The notes beneath the pieces were generated by a model. The model saw only the letters and a program-made list of their open reading frames with translations, was not told the origin of the DNA and searched no databases. From Flabesymbios commensalis (taxonomy: Eukaryota > Annelida > Polychaeta > Terebellida > Flabelligeridae): a DNA stretch of 64,000 nt. Where the stretch lies: NCBI GenBank assembly GCA_964017125.1, contig OZ024902.1, forward strand, positions 105,134,560 through 105,198,559, written 5' to 3'. Of the stretch, positions 1-12,266 are shown one piece after another; the stretch's first letter is position 1, and the number at the start of each line of letters is the position of its first letter. Made by a program: the position numbers and the translations under genes.

Positions 1-1077
1 TCGATTGAGCAAACTAAAAACCTTTTGCTAACGGAATTAATTGGAGTGGCAAACACCGCGCTACACAGTAATGGAGTAGGGTAGTTTTATTACGTAAGTC
101 TACTGGTGTCAGTCAAGTGTAAAACTGAACGGATCTCTATTTACAAGAGAAGCCATCAATCAAGAACACGTGAAACCCTTAAATGTCCGCGTTAAGTTAA
201 CAAACTGATCAGATCCATTCTATGACAGACAACCAATAAATAAGGCAAGTGATACTATGGGAAGTAAGGTAGACTAGTTGAATCATTTGATACACAGCTA
301 GATAAATATTGCTAAAAAAGAATCGATCATTGGAAATCTCTCACCACAGCAAGAAACAGTCAGCATAAGTTGGAGTAATCAGACACACCTAAGACTGTTC
401 ATGCGGCAGTGAGCATACAATCTAGTCTTGTCCTCTCGTCTTCTATTTTCCGATGTGATCGAGGCTATACTTTGCCACGAGGTTAGATTACATTCCAATA
501 CAACAGATCGCACTGTTAAAACCTTAAAATTACCTATAGCTGTAATAACTTCCTACTTCCACAAATTTAAATTCGATGCACACGATGTGAATATTTCCTG
601 ACAAAACTGCATGCAGGTTGATTAGTAAATAATGATGTTTGAATGCTTGTCCAATATCATATGGGAATAGTCAGCTCAACATTGAATGTAAATAATAAAT
701 CGAAAATAAAAATTGTGAAGAGGATTTAACAACGCCTGATGCGAAAGATCTAAGAGTGGCCTCGCATATAATCATGCGCACTAATGATAGCGTCTGTCTC
801 CAGGGTTATCTGTACCGCGCCTCATAATGTAAACATACTACATTATCAGTCTGATTGCGCGCTCGCGGGAGAATGGCCGCTTTAAGCTATGTAGGAGCAC
901 CAAATAAATATCGGAGCCACCTAGTGAATAAGATAATCACAGTCAGATTAGGTATTGATTTTTATGATGAAAGTACGAACATTAGTTCACATGTTTTTTT
1001 TTCTTCTTCACAGAGAGCGTACAAATTATCGCAGATACTGTCAATTGAATAGTAAGACACAGTAACACGATACACTG
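1..1077. other. AT-rich sequence, nothing recognised
   Basis: No protein family, RNA gene or repeat was recognised. A short plus-strand frame opens at 873 (MAALSYVGAPNKY) just after a CG-rich patch (855-872). It has no convincing donor and no family resemblance, so it is not called. Confidence 0.4.
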
Positions 1078-1161
1078 TCTGACACAATGCTGGTTCAATG
1101 TTGGACCATCGTCTGCGACGTCTGCCGAACGTTAAACCAACATTGGGTCAGTGTTTACTGG
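1078..1161. mobile_element. Foldback MITE, CAGCAAACAC family (diverged copy)
   Basis: An imperfect palindrome of about 85 bp with a central 'CGTCTGCGACG' and flanking 'CAATGTTGG' and 'CCAACATTGG' arms, ending in 'GTGTTTACTGGG'. The same architecture recurs at about ten places in this window. It has no coding capacity. The mobilising transposase family is unknown from the sequence. Confidence 0.65.
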
Positions 1162-2961
1162 GTAGGTTACATCATGGCTGAAGTTGTATCCAAGGTCCAT
1201 ACACCATGAGATTATGATATGTCAAATTCAAGGCTATTCCAGGCTTTCAATGCCACAAAAAAGACAATTCAAGGATCAGTTTCAACAATCAATCAGACAA
1301 TTATTAGCACGGAACAACCTAAAAATACTCAATCAATTTTGTCAAGCCCCATAAGTTTCTAAAAACTATGAAGCACCATATATTTTGACGACTTAGCCAA
1401 TGTTGACTTGAGGTTTGTCAACACTAGTGTAAAGTAATCCAGCGCCAAATCCCTTCAACATGAATATACAGGGGAAAATTAGTTCAGTATTGCATAGTCA
1501 AATGCTATGCAATTCTACCTATTTGCTAATCAAATTTGTAATTGATTAGCAAAATATTTATACATCAAACATACAAGGACGCCAAGCAAGTTACAACTTG
1601 GAGTTGAAATTATTGCTAATCAGTAATTTTGAAACAATTTTTCCCTTGATATATACATTTACTTTCTTAATTTCACACAATATATTCTGTCAGTGAGTAT
1701 TAATAAGGCGGCAGAATGTTCATATTCTGAGAACAGCCGAGGAGCTGATAACCATGCATGTAATGTGTGCCACATTACAGGTTAGTGAAGGTAAATGTTC
1801 TCGCCTAACATATTCATAACGCAACATAACACGTTGCCTGAACTTTCGACCAACGTCTTGCAATGCCGTGTGTTTACAGGTAATTCTGTATTGTCGGTGA
1901 TCCGGATGATTGTGGACAAACTCCTGGCTGTGTAGGCATAGCACTTCACGTCTGCCTGGATATGCACATAAATCTGCCGAGGGACAGCAAATGCGGAGAG
2001 GATTTAATCTTTTATTATAATGTATCGGTCTAAAATTTCATCCTGCAAAGTCAATACATATCTACCTGTCACTATGTTAAATTAACAAAATATTAGTATA
2101 TAAACAGTTGCATACCAAATATGCCGATTCTTGATCGTGATGTTTGCATTTTGTGATGCATTTTATGATTCATAGGTTCACTGAAAAAAAAAGATAGTAA
2201 TCATCATCATTCCATGTACTGTACGGTACACCTAATGGCGTATATTATAATTCTTTAAGAATTCTTTGAAAATAGTTCCGCTATGTATTTCATCAAACTT
2301 GTATTAATACAGAAATTGGCAATTGGATAAGAAATAAACGTAAGGTTCGATAATCAATGACATGGTTCAGTGTGCCAGAGTAAATAACATCGATCCATTA
2401 ATTAGGGCAAATTCCTAATTTCCAATCAGGATCGTCGTTGTTTTCAACAATACCCTACAAAACCAGCTATATCAATATGATGATCATCATCACCTGATCA
2501 TCATCACCGAAATGATGCTGCTTGATCTGCTGTGTTTGAAAAAGGTCGGAATCTTATCGTCGCAGCGCTCGCGTAATTATGGTGTACTATACAATATTGT
2601 TGTTTAGTGTGGGCATATTATTTGGTGCAGAGCTGTGTTTGTGTCATGTATGTTGTGACTTGGGGAGTGGACTGCTCGACAGAACACCTCCATGTACATG
2701 TGGGCTACTAGTATATATCGGTTTATTGTAAAGTTTTCAATTAGAGTATTTACAACAACGGGAAAAAAAAAATATAATCAGATAATAGTATCTTACAGAC
2801 TTACTTCAGAATTAGATGTAATAATTGTACGTGATAAACGTCAAAGTGTGAGATCTAATCCAGTTAGGATCTAAAGAAGCATCAATACTGATCTTAATCT
2901 GGTAATAAAAAGATCAACTAAGTAAGTACATGTATGGTATATAAGAAGTGAACATTATATT
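1162..2961. other. AT-rich sequence, nothing recognised
   Basis: No supported gene. Only short chance frames and small GATCATCATCA runs (about 2478-2510) are present. Confidence 0.4.
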
Positions 2962-3055
2962 AGGGGTTCTTATAGCGAAATAATGACAGGTATCATGGCT
3001 AAATAAATAGGGGTCCTTCTAGCGAACTAATGACAGGTATTATGGCTAAATAAAT
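2962..3055. repeat. Two-copy tandem repeat, 47-bp unit
   Basis: Units at 2962-3008 and 3009-3055 both read 'AGGGGT' near the start, share 'TAATGACAGGTAT' and end 'ATGGCTAAATAAAT'. They differ at only a few positions, so this is a recent local duplication. Confidence 0.85.
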
Positions 3056-3119
3056 CGACAGCATTTTTAGGTTCATAACAAACTAAACGTTTATTACGTA
3101 GTATTCCACTTGTGATAAA

Positions 3120-3200
3120 AAAATAATGGGGTTCTAGGCCATCTTTATGCGCATATATATTAAACTGGGTCAGGAGCAGGCCACCATTTCTCAAATCTGG
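3120..3200 (-). repeat. Decayed 3' part of SINE-1
   Basis: The plus strand 'AGGCCATCTTTATGCGCATA', then 'TTAAACTGGGTCAGGAG', matches the 3' body of the full-length SINE at 45398-45717. The tRNA-like head is absent. Confidence 0.55.
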
Positions 3201-5229
3201 TACATCCGCATACAATAATTATATGGTAATTCAATGTGTCATGGTGAACTTCCAACCTATACTTTACATAGTTGACCACACAGTTACGAAGCAACATATA
3301 CAATGGACTGCCGTTAATAGCACGGTCATCTAAGGTGCAGCTGCCGGTAAATACTTACAACAAACAAGTCATTGAAGTAAATTTAAAATATTTTGAAATT
3401 GAGGGGTAATAGGTTTACAGTGGCGTGCGGATAATATTTATGACGATATTACCTTATTTTATTGTCAGCTTATGATATAATGCAATTATAACGCAATAGC
3501 CACCATAAACGTACATAATAATGGTTCCGAGCAAAATAAATTTATGCGTTTATCATGTTTATGAAGCTTCGTTATTTTGGCTTTCACAAATAATATGGGA
3601 AAATAATAACATTATATATGAATCACTGCGTAGCATATCTCATGGTTTGAATCCACTATAAAATAATTGTATGATTATGGAAAGCCCTGGTGAAAGTTAC
3701 AAAACATATTCCTGGCAATGTCGCTTAACTGTATTTCAAGTGTAGCTATCATGTATATGTACGCCTACTTTTAATAAACCAACCCTATTGTATATACACG
3801 TACACATATAAATAATATATATATGACAAATAAGACTAGTCAGAAATTAATTTTATTGTTGACAATCAAACGTGTCTGTCTGGTTTTCACGTATAAAACA
3901 GTGAGAAGTAGTGCTGGGGAAAGAACCAGAATTAATATATTCAGCATGTAAATCGCTAATAACATAATATACAGGCTAAGAGTCGACAGGCCTTAGTTAC
4001 CGTAGTGTACAATGAATGGTCGTCGATACACGTGAAACAAGAATTAATCTGTGGCATAATAAGGATACAGACAGAAGGTGCATAATTAGATACACATGAA
4101 TGACATATCATCCGTGGCATAATGAAACAAGCTGTGACGGGAGGGTGCATGAGTTATTATATTTGAAAAAAGATTGACACACATATAATCAGCATACAAA
4201 TCAAATTTAACGAAGTGCTCTAACATAGCATTCTCCTCATTACTTGTTAACAGCGTGTTGTTAGTCTCTGGGGAGCCGGCTTCCTGTGATCAAATCAATT
4301 CTCCTTCTTTAATAATGCACAGAGAGCTGCAATTCACTAGCGAAGAGCCGCTGTGGAGTAACAGTGGTCTATCTATTTCAAATCAATATCCGTGTTCAGC
4401 CATTATATATATACCTCATCCACGCTATATGTGAAAAACAGTACATTCACGATGTATGTGGAAAACAATGCACAACTTCTCACATTGTTGTTGTCCCTTT
4501 GTTTTGTTTTGAAAGAATACCTAGCATTAATTTGTGAAGCTTTTTCGAAGATTCCTCTCTGCTGCAAAATATTTGAAACAGTGCCATGTAATAGATTGCC
4601 TTGTTTTTCCCATACACTGAGGCAACAACGATTGAATAATTTAGACAGACAATAGAGTACAATGCTAATAGGTGGAATACGTGTGTCAAACATCCACTAA
4701 CAAGTTCTCGCCCACTTGATTTTTAGCCGTAACTTTATTTCCCAAGAGTGGGCAGACACATTTGTCTTACAAAGTAGTTGTGTAGAGTATAATAGTGACC
4801 ATAGCAAAGTGTCAAGGCCATCTTTATTTTTTTTTAACTTGAGTTAAAGAACGTCACTTTTCGACAGGTCAAACAAATAATTCCATAACAACGGTATGCA
4901 GTTTCGAATCGAGCAATACTTTTGTGAGGCTTATCACATTTTTTATTGAGCGTTCACGCTCATAATGTGGGCATTATTATTTTTATAATATCATTTAAAG
5001 AAACAAAACTGAATTTCAAAATGTGACATTACACAAAATTTGTGCTTGACCTAGATTAGCTATATGAGCTTCTATGGTGATGCGTTTATCAGTCATCTTG
5101 ACTTGCCATATGTCATTATCCACTTGAAGATGAAAAAGTATATTTGGATGGTTTGGTAGAAAATAGTTGATAGATATATACAGATGTTTATATATTGATG
5201 TTTTAGAGACGCGTCCACATACTGGTCAT
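3201..5229. other. AT-rich sequence, nothing recognised
   Basis: Overlapping open frames on both strands at 4392-4693 have low-complexity composition, no motif and no splice support. I treat them as chance. Confidence 0.4.
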
Positions 5230-5611
5230 GACTCGTTGGCATCGTGACATACCTCGCTGACTTACTCGTTCAGACGAAATCCTCAAAATATCCACGCTCC
5301 ACAAATTCAAATTGATTTATTGTTCCCCGTATAAAAACTAATACTGGATCAAGAGCGTTCTCTATAGCGCAGCTCTGTGGAACGCTCTGCCTGTGTCCAT
5401 ACGAAATGCCCAAACAATTTTAACATACTTAAATCGCACCTATTTGATCTGGATTTCCCGCCTTAGCTCCTTGGTGGCCCGGCTCTCTGTTGACGAACTT
5501 ACTTTGGCCTAGATTATGACACATGATCAGGATTTGTGCGCCTCCGAGCTCGGTCCGCTGATGACTTAGGCGCTAATAAAGTTTTATTGATTGATTGGTT
5601 GATTGATTGAA
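5230..5611 (+). mobile_element. 5'-truncated LINE (L2/CR1-like) 3' end
   Basis: Translating the plus strand gives, across at least one frameshift, an IDLLFPV-like stretch, SRAFSIA, then ALWNALPVSIRNAQTI. This is the C-terminal tail typical of L2/CR1-type non-LTR reverse transcriptases (consensus: G-R-x-F-S-x-A-A-P-x-L-W-N-x-L-P). It is followed by a short 3' UTR with 'AATAAAG' and a (ATTG)n tail at about 5588-5611, as in many invertebrate L2/CR1 elements. The endonuclease and the reverse-transcriptase core are missing. The fragment is dead. Confidence 0.75.
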
Positions 5612-6072
5612 TTACGTGACCGCAAATTGACATTCATTTTTTTAATTGCCGATTTAGATCCATATTATCAATTATTTCAACTTGGAAAATGATGTATTTT
5701 TTGCGAGGGGGAGGGGGCGAGGATTAAAATCGCTACTATATTTGACAGTGAAACATAATTGACTAATAATGGAAATATACATATTGCATCAATATGTATT
5801 CACTCGGTATAATAGTATAAGAAATATCGGCCAGCCGTCATGTTGGAAAACATGCCTCATGTTGGAAAAATGCCTCGTATCTTAGCTGTTTTTGGCACCC
5901 CATACATGTATCTATTGCTAATAATCTTTATATTATACTAAGTGTCTTTCATTCAATGTCTCAGTGTATTAACCATATTCTGAAATGATTTGAAGTGGCA
6001 AAAATATCCCATTCCAAAACGATTTTGGGTAACGGTTTATACATTTTCTGATCCTCTTAAAGACAATCTCAT
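5612..6072. other. AT-rich sequence, nothing recognised
   Basis: No gene or repeat family identified. A short direct duplication 'CATGTTGGAAAA' occurs near 5838-5869. Confidence 0.4.
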
Positions 6073-6713
6073 ACAACAACTTATACTTCCAGGTCTATAA
6101 TATCTGATATAATAGCACTTCCAGGTCAATTTTGTCCGAGCTATTTACAACAACTTGTAATTCCAGGCCAATAAAACACGAGTTATTTACAACAACTTGT
6201 AATTCCAGGTCAATAAAACCCGAGCTGCTTACAACAACTTGTACTTCCAGGCCAATACTACCCAAGCTATAAACAACAACTTGTACTTCCAGGTCAATAA
6301 AACCAGAGTTGTTTACAACAACTTGTACTTCCAGGTCAATAAAACCAGAGTTGTTTACAACAACTTGTAATTCCAGGTCAATAAAACCAGAGCTGTTTAC
6401 AACAACTTGTAATTCAAAGTCAATAAAACCCGAGCTATTTACAACAACTTGTAATTCCAGTTCAATATAACCGGAGCTGTTTACAACAACTTGTAATTCC
6501 TGGTCAATAAAACCAGAGCTATTTACAACAACTTTTAATTCCTGGTCAATAAAATCGGAGCTATTTACAACAACTTGTATTCCCAGGTCAATAAAACCAG
6601 AGCTATTTACAATAACTTGTAATTCCAGGTCAATAATACCCGAGCTATTTACAACAACTTGTAATTCCAGTTCAACAACTTGTATTTCCAGGTCGATAAA
6701 ACCAGAGTTATTA
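6073..6713. repeat. 42-bp minisatellite, about 15 units
   Basis: The unit is 'ACAACAACTTGTAATTCCAG', then 'GTCAATAAAACC', then 'AGAGCTGTTT'. Starts fall at 6147, 6189, 6231, 6273, 6315, 6357, 6399, 6441, 6483, 6525, 6567, 6609 and 6651, exactly 42 bp apart without indels. The first and last units are irregular. The period is 14 codons and some frames are open in several units, but stops occur in others, so it is not coding. Confidence 0.95.
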
Positions 6714-7179
6714 TTATTTCAGAATTTCTGGTGCAATGGTGTAAACATTGAGATCCCATAGAAACACTAAGTCAGGGAGTATAGAAAATAATTTTCAGTT
6801 ACCTATTACTATCTTGTGTACACGTAAAAACTAAATGTATTTTTATGTGACACTCAATATATTTAAAAAAGCTCAGTGCATTCTATCGTTCAGTCAGGTA
6901 TCCTCCCCAAAATAGTATAGAGTTAGTACACTTTGATGTAATCAACCAGACAATAAAGTTTGTACTCTAATTATATAGTCTGCTGTGTATTAAATTATAT
7001 AGCAATATCGTGTACTTAATTGCACACACAGTCAAAACGTTTAGTTTTTACATGTTATTACACGATTTGTACATGTTATTTTGATGTAAAGTATAAAAAA
7101 TCGATGTTAAAGAAAATGTGTGATGTGTGATAAAATTACAATCGTCATGTGAAGGCTCAGTGTAACTTTGTGAACCTAC
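6714..7179. other. AT-rich sequence; putative intron next to the 7180 exon
   Basis: Nothing recognised. If the 7180-7366 exon is real, the part adjoining it is intron on the minus strand. Confidence 0.35.
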
Positions 7180-7366
7180 CTGAGAAACTGTGGCAGACTG
7201 AGATCTGGCAGAATCTGTTGTACAGGAGAGGTTCGAAATCTCAGCTTTAGGCTGTCATAAGGCAGGCGCACGTCCTCCATTTGTAGATTCGCTTTCAGAC
7301 GTAGCAGCTGGATCTTCATCCTACCCCCATTGCTCCATGCCACAGAAAACGCGACCCCGAGATGTT
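7180..7366 (-). CDS. Candidate internal coding exon of an unidentified gene
   Basis: On the minus strand this 187-bp segment is open for 61 codons in one frame (starts HLGVAFSVAW, includes MKIQLLRLKANLQMEDV, ends LSLPQF). It is bounded by consensus splice sites. The acceptor is 'CTAACTGATTACCAG' just upstream, which includes a plausible branch point. The donor is 'TCTCAG' followed by 'GTAGGT'. It is visibly richer in G+C than its surroundings, and the other two frames are closed or lack the splice phase. The exon begins with two bases of a split codon and ends with two. I do not recognise the family. Neighbouring exons were not found, so introns are probably long. The splice evidence is seen directly; that it is expressed is inference. 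Confidence 0.55.
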
Positions 7367-8298
7367 CTGGTAATCAGTTAGATGGTTCGATAACGGAAAA
7401 CAACATAACATAGGTTCGGTCTTAAGAGATGTTAGAAAGTCACCATAAAAGGTCACATACACAGATACAGGTGGCTAATGTATTGCTGTAAAATAAATCA
7501 TCTTTATGACTGATTTTCACACAATAATTGCCTTTCCTTGGTATGTTTGTTTTGTAGCCAGCCGTGGAGATTTGGTTGTATGCAGTCACTTGAGAGACAA
7601 AGGTCGAGTCATGTTTCTGCTGCACATATCCTACTCATATAACTGCCTGCTACCGACACATAATCACCATACGTAATCAATTCCCCAGCCATTGTGCGTG
7701 TTACATTGTGCGGTAAAGCAACAACAAAGATACTGCTTTGTCAAGACGTCGATAAACCAGTGTGAATGCACTACCTCAGGATGTTGATCTGCAATTAGTA
7801 TGTATAGTCATTTCCATATTGTATAGAATTTCATAAATTCGACAACAGTAGATTAGGCGCATATTGCATAGAACCGTCTCATAAAGTGAAGTTTCGGTGA
7901 ATGTGTTAAAATCCTTAGCATGGCCTTACGGTGGCAGCAGCTTTGTCTAGAAGGTTCACATTTGTAATTAAAATTGATAGGCATCTACTGGTGAAGAGTA
8001 GAGGAATTGCTGGGCTATGCTGCGTCTGTATTGGTAAAGTATTCGCTTCAGGTGCGTAAGGGCTCTTGTCCTGCAGACAGCCAGCAAGATACACAACATA
8101 AAATTTCCGCCAGCATCTGATCACGTTGACATGCAACAAAACAACATACAGGAAATACTGCCCCACGGTGTGCCCACTTTGGTAGGCGATCCCAGTCCAG
8201 AAAATCAACTGTTCAGTCAATATATGGCGCTCAATCAGCCTAATCGACGCCCCTCCATGTCCAGCATGCGGTGGCGCCAGCAGCGATCAATGCCGCTC
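7367..8298. other. No recognised gene
   Basis: Open frames at 7915-8220 (minus) and 8131-8355 (plus) overlap each other. A plus reading near 8255-8290 gives PPCPACGGASSD, faintly like the zinc-binding tail of some LINE proteins, but this is too short to call. Confidence 0.3.
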
Positions 8299-8405
8299 CT
8301 CAGTAAACACGAGATATTGAAGCAATGTTGGGTTGATGTTGGGCCAGCGTCGTAGACGATAGGCCACCATCAGCCCAACATTGGTTCAATGTCTCGTGTT
8401 TTCTA
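8299..8405. mobile_element. Foldback MITE, CAGCAAACAC family
   Basis: 'CAGTAAACACGAGATATTGA' pairs with 'CAATGTCTCGTGTTTTCTAG' across a centre 'GCGTCGTAGACG'. The whole ~107-bp unit can fold into one hairpin. Confidence 0.8.
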
Positions 8406-9626
8406 GGTCTGACACGGTATCTAACTGAAGGAACTCTGGATTTCCACACGAGCAATTTCCACAAGAACAACACAGCATTATATTATAGGTGAGCACATCA
8501 CCTGAACTCCCCTTTATTTTCCAGGCAATAATTGATTGTGGAAAAATTGCGCAGTCATAAAAAACTCATTCCCAACGTTCATCAATGATTATAATAGTGA
8601 TACGGTAGCCTAATTCACGACTAATATTAGCAAGAACTTACTGTTGTAGAGTACAACTTACATAACAATACTTTCACAATGATAAAATATGATTAATTTT
8701 GATACTGTACTGCTGCGAAATGTAGTCACTACTGATAAGGAATTGTCGTAATTATATGATTCTTCTCAGAAACATACAAATTAGCTGTTGTTTCTAGCGC
8801 TCTTTCCGGACCCACTAATAATAGTATAACAGTTAGTTTATGTATTTGTAACATTATATGTCACCATCTTTTTCACTTCGTCATAATTGGCATCATATTT
8901 AAAGGCGTAAAAAAGTATTTGCTAGTTACGCAAATCACAACTATGTTTGATTTCCAATGTATTTGTTATGATCACACACTATGGGACACTGAGTATGCAT
9001 AATGATAATATATAGATAACCTATTCAAAGGCTATCTATGTACACCACGGTCCGATACTGAAAATGTTCTTCAAAGAAAATCTTTACTTTAAGCACTTTA
9101 ATGTGGCGTATCTGGTTCAGAGAAGTTGACCTTCCAGAAAAAGATGAAACGATAAAGAAAGACAACCTTACAGAACAGAGTTGAAATCTTGAGCGTTTAG
9201 AAGTCAAGCATATATGAGCTCACGGCTACTCCTTCATATGTTGTATATCCAAGAACTGGAGTACGGCCAGCGCGGCGAACCGTTATTGACAAACGTGTAT
9301 GTAAGCAATTCAAGCGTTAGGTGATATAGAAGTTATGTTGACATCAATTAAATTCCTTATTTTCAGTTCTAGGCCTATATCAATATGTAAAAACAATATA
9401 CACATTTAACTAAGATAGTATACATAACTACTGTTTTTCTTTGATCCATATGCGATATTTCATTTGATCAGATATGTTTAATTGGCTTCAATCTGTATCC
9501 ATATCATAGAGCGGGTCTAAGGTAATCAGTGGCTGTCATACCATACTGTAGTACTTCGGCAACTAAAACATGATATCTAAATGTACTTCAATAATAGTCA
9601 ATTCACGCGGGCGTAAACAATGCTTA
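8406..9626. other. AT-rich sequence, nothing recognised
   Basis: No supported features. Confidence 0.4.
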
Positions 9627-9795
9627 TAGACCTGTGAGAAAGCTTGCTCGACCTCGGACCGCCAGGGCTCGAATTTCGCATCCTGTGTCTGGAGAGCAGT
9701 GTCACCTGATTCATCTCAACATCATCAGAAGGTCCTCCTGGTCCAGTTTATCCTGTATGTGCACAATAGTGGCTTAAAGTACCATTCATTCATCT
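9627..9795 (+). mobile_element. SINE-1 fragment
   Basis: It contains the second tRNA-like unit ('CTCGACCTCGGACCGCCAGG', then 'GCTCGAATTTCGCATCC') and the 3' body ('GGTCCTCCTGGTCCAGTTTA', then 'TGTGCACAATAGTGGCTTAA'), ending in a CATTCATTCATC tail. The first promoter unit is missing. Confidence 0.75.
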
Positions 9796-10042
9796 TGGAA
9801 TTAAAGCTGTATTTTTTTCAATAATATTGTATGTTTTGTGTATCAAATATGAAGACACCAAATATTTTGCAACAAAAAGAACACTGTAAATCTCAACAAG
9901 CTGGTCCAACTTGGTCTTATTGCAGGAAACTTTCGCCACATTTTTACTCCTTTCAATCAAATTTAATACAATGTGTTTCTCAATCGTGTGTATACAAGAT
10001 GCAGACGTTGTTGCATGAGTAAATAAACAAAAATAAAATAAT
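9796..10042. other. AT-rich sequence, nothing recognised
   Basis: No supported features. The 63-codon plus frame at 9831 has no family signal. Confidence 0.4.
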
Positions 10043-10275
10043 CAGGGTTCCCACTCAAAACTGAAAATCTAATTCCATGATTTTTCCATGATTTTTCCAT
10101 GACTGCATGTGCAATTTGCCTAAATTGTTTTATATTCGCCTTAATTGTTTATACGTCAAAAGATTCGGGCACATGCAACCACAAGTATTCAAATATCAGA
10201 CTAAGAAAGAAATACGAGTGACAAAGAAAAATTTCAGCAAAATTTATCCTGATATTCCAGGTGAGTGGGAACCCT
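10043..10275. mobile_element. hAT-like MITE
   Basis: The left end 'CAGGGTTCCCACTCA' is inverted at the right as 'TGAGTGGGAACCCT'. 'CAGGGTTCCCAC' is a typical hAT terminus. The interior has the repeated 'TTTTTCCATGA' motif seen in such MITEs and no coding frame. A clean 8-bp target duplication is not evident. Confidence 0.7.
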
Positions 10276-10934
10276 ATGAGTTATGAAACTCGCAATAATT
10301 TATTTTATTTAACATTATATTTTAAAATCGTAAAATAGGAGTAAACCTATCACGCACATGTAAAAACTTACAGGGACTAAACGCCATTAACAATAATATA
10401 TATTTCTAGTTGATGCATAGCGTTTGCTTTATTCTTATATACGGTCATTCCGCAATAGTGTGGACAGCAAATAGTATGCCAATGTACACATGGTACATAA
10501 TAAAGCAGAATTCACTGCAAATAATAGGCGTAATTATAAATTGACGTTGATTGAACTATCATAATCGATACTTACTTCATAACTTAATGATCAGTTACTT
10601 ACTATTGATTTCAATCATATCAGGTCAATCATATCAGGGGAAATCGATTATCAGTCCAAAAAATACTTAAAAGTCTCAATGTATGGTAAAATGATCATTG
10701 CAAAAATATATCATTTTGTCCGTCTTTTCGCGGAATGTACAAAACCTAAGAAACAAGATTGACACGAGTAGTTGATTTATCGACGTTTGATTATCATAAT
10801 TCAGGCTTTTGATCAATTTTGCTATTTTAAGTGCTAAAATATAAACTAATAAAGCCAACTAATTAATTTGTATTTCCTAATAATCACAAATAATCTAAAA
10901 ATGCTTTTTTGAAATACATGTATATATTTCAAAA
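10276..10934. other. AT-rich sequence, nothing recognised
   Basis: No supported features. Confidence 0.4.
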
Positions 10935-11245
10935 ATACTATGTAAGCACGCAGACACCACTCGGCTGATGTAGTATCTCAAATTGTAGATATACTCGAAG
11001 GCCCCCAAACCTGTAGGCCTATAGGCGAGGTTTCAAAGCAAAATAGAATTGAGTTTGATTTATTCAAATAAATACATTCAAGATGACTGCCACTGCCTCA
11101 TTTTCGGTTGCTGGTGAAAACGTGCTTGGCCCCTAGACTCAGAGACCCCAAAACACTATATGCACATATATTTGTATAACCTATGTCTAATCTAACCACG
11201 ATCGGGACGACAAAACCCCTTCGGGTCCAACGGCTCGTGCATGCA
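10935..11245. repeat. Diverged inverted-end element, family F1
   Basis: It shares with 35136-35700 the order 'CACTCGGCTGATG' at the start, a 'GATGACTGCCACTGCCTC' block, 'GACCCCAAAACACTATAT', and the end 'GACGACAAAACCCCTTCGGG' then 'TCCAACGGCTCG'. The sequence is strongly diverged and non-coding. Confidence 0.6.
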
Positions 11246-11289
11246 GTCCGTCACACAGCTCACCAGGTGGCAGGATGGTGTCACGATTC

Positions 11290-11375
11290 ATTGAACCAAT
11301 GTATTTGATGTTGGTGTCGCAGAAGGTGGACACACGTTAATAGAACATTAGACCAATGACTCGTGTTTGTTGGAT
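11290..11375. mobile_element. Foldback MITE, CAGCAAACAC family (decayed)
   Basis: 'TTGAACCAATG', a centre 'GTGTCGCAGAAGGTGGAC', and a right arm 'GACTCGTGTTTGTTGG' match the family consensus with many changes. Confidence 0.5.
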
Positions 11376-12158
11376 AAGTACATGTACCCATTGACCAATA
11401 ACAACCGGATAATTTTTTTTATAAGAGACATCCTGATCGTTTAGAGAAAATTTGCGTAGACTTATCCTCCATAAAAAAACGACTAAAAACAATGCCGATC
11501 ACTATTGGAGAATTATTTAGGAGCGGTTTTGGATAGTGATATATTTGGGTACGTCATATTTTAGTCTATAAACTGTATCATATGTACCCAATATGGCCAG
11601 GGTAGGGGCACAGGATGCCGACGTCATACAATGCTTTTTCAGTCATTATGTGACTATGACATATCATGTATTGCACTCCATGACTAACGACTTCTCCAAA
11701 ATTACATTGGCTTCATTAGGCTCATAAAATTGTGAATTGTTGAGCATCCCTAAATTATATACTGCAGCACTACCAGCAGTCGGTTAAAGACACCAGCTTT
11801 AACTTAAGTTTAGAGGAATTTTTGGCGGACATTTTGAACTGTATCGGTCAATTTTGATTTTAAGCAATTTTGTTGGTCATTTTGGATTTTGACAGATTCT
11901 CTAGGGATTTTTTAGCGGCTATTTTGAATTTTGACGGCCATATTAGATTGTGACACACTAGTAAGAATGTTAATGAAATGCTGCTCTTTTAATTAAAGTG
12001 CACCAAGAGATATAGCATCAATCTGCAGTATCTAAATAAGGATCATTCTGTGGGAAATAAGCGATTCGCCCGAAAACTCAGCTTTCCGAAAAACGGCCAT
12101 AGAATAATAAAACATAGCAAGATCTGTACGGGAAACAACTAGAATGGACGAAGGTATA
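11376..12158. other. No gene; short run of 'CATTTTGAATTTTGA'-type repeats
   Basis: At 11815-11950 a degenerate unit of about 50 bp ('GGCGGACATTTTGAACT', 'GGTCATTTTGGATTTTGA', 'GCGGCTATTTTGAATTTTGA') recurs. It resembles the core of the larger arrays at 21.5 and 55-57 kb. Nothing else is recognised. Confidence 0.5.
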
Positions 12159-12266
12159 CCAGCAAACACGGCACGTAGAAACAATGATGTTTTAATGTGG
12201 GGCCAGCGCCGCAGACGTTGGCCGACATTAAAACATTACTGTTTCAACGTGTCGTGTTTGCTGGGA
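12159..12266. mobile_element. Foldback MITE, CAGCAAACAC family
   Basis: 'CCAGCAAACACGGCACGT' at the left pairs with 'ACGTGTCGTGTTTGCTGG' at the right. The centre is 'AGCGCCGCAGACGTTGG'. The ends are well preserved. Confidence 0.85.

Noticed and set aside
6147-6692. 42-bp repeat as a coding exon with a 14-residue repeat
   Set aside because: Stops occur in each frame within some units (for example the units at 6231 and 6441) and no start or splice sites frame it.
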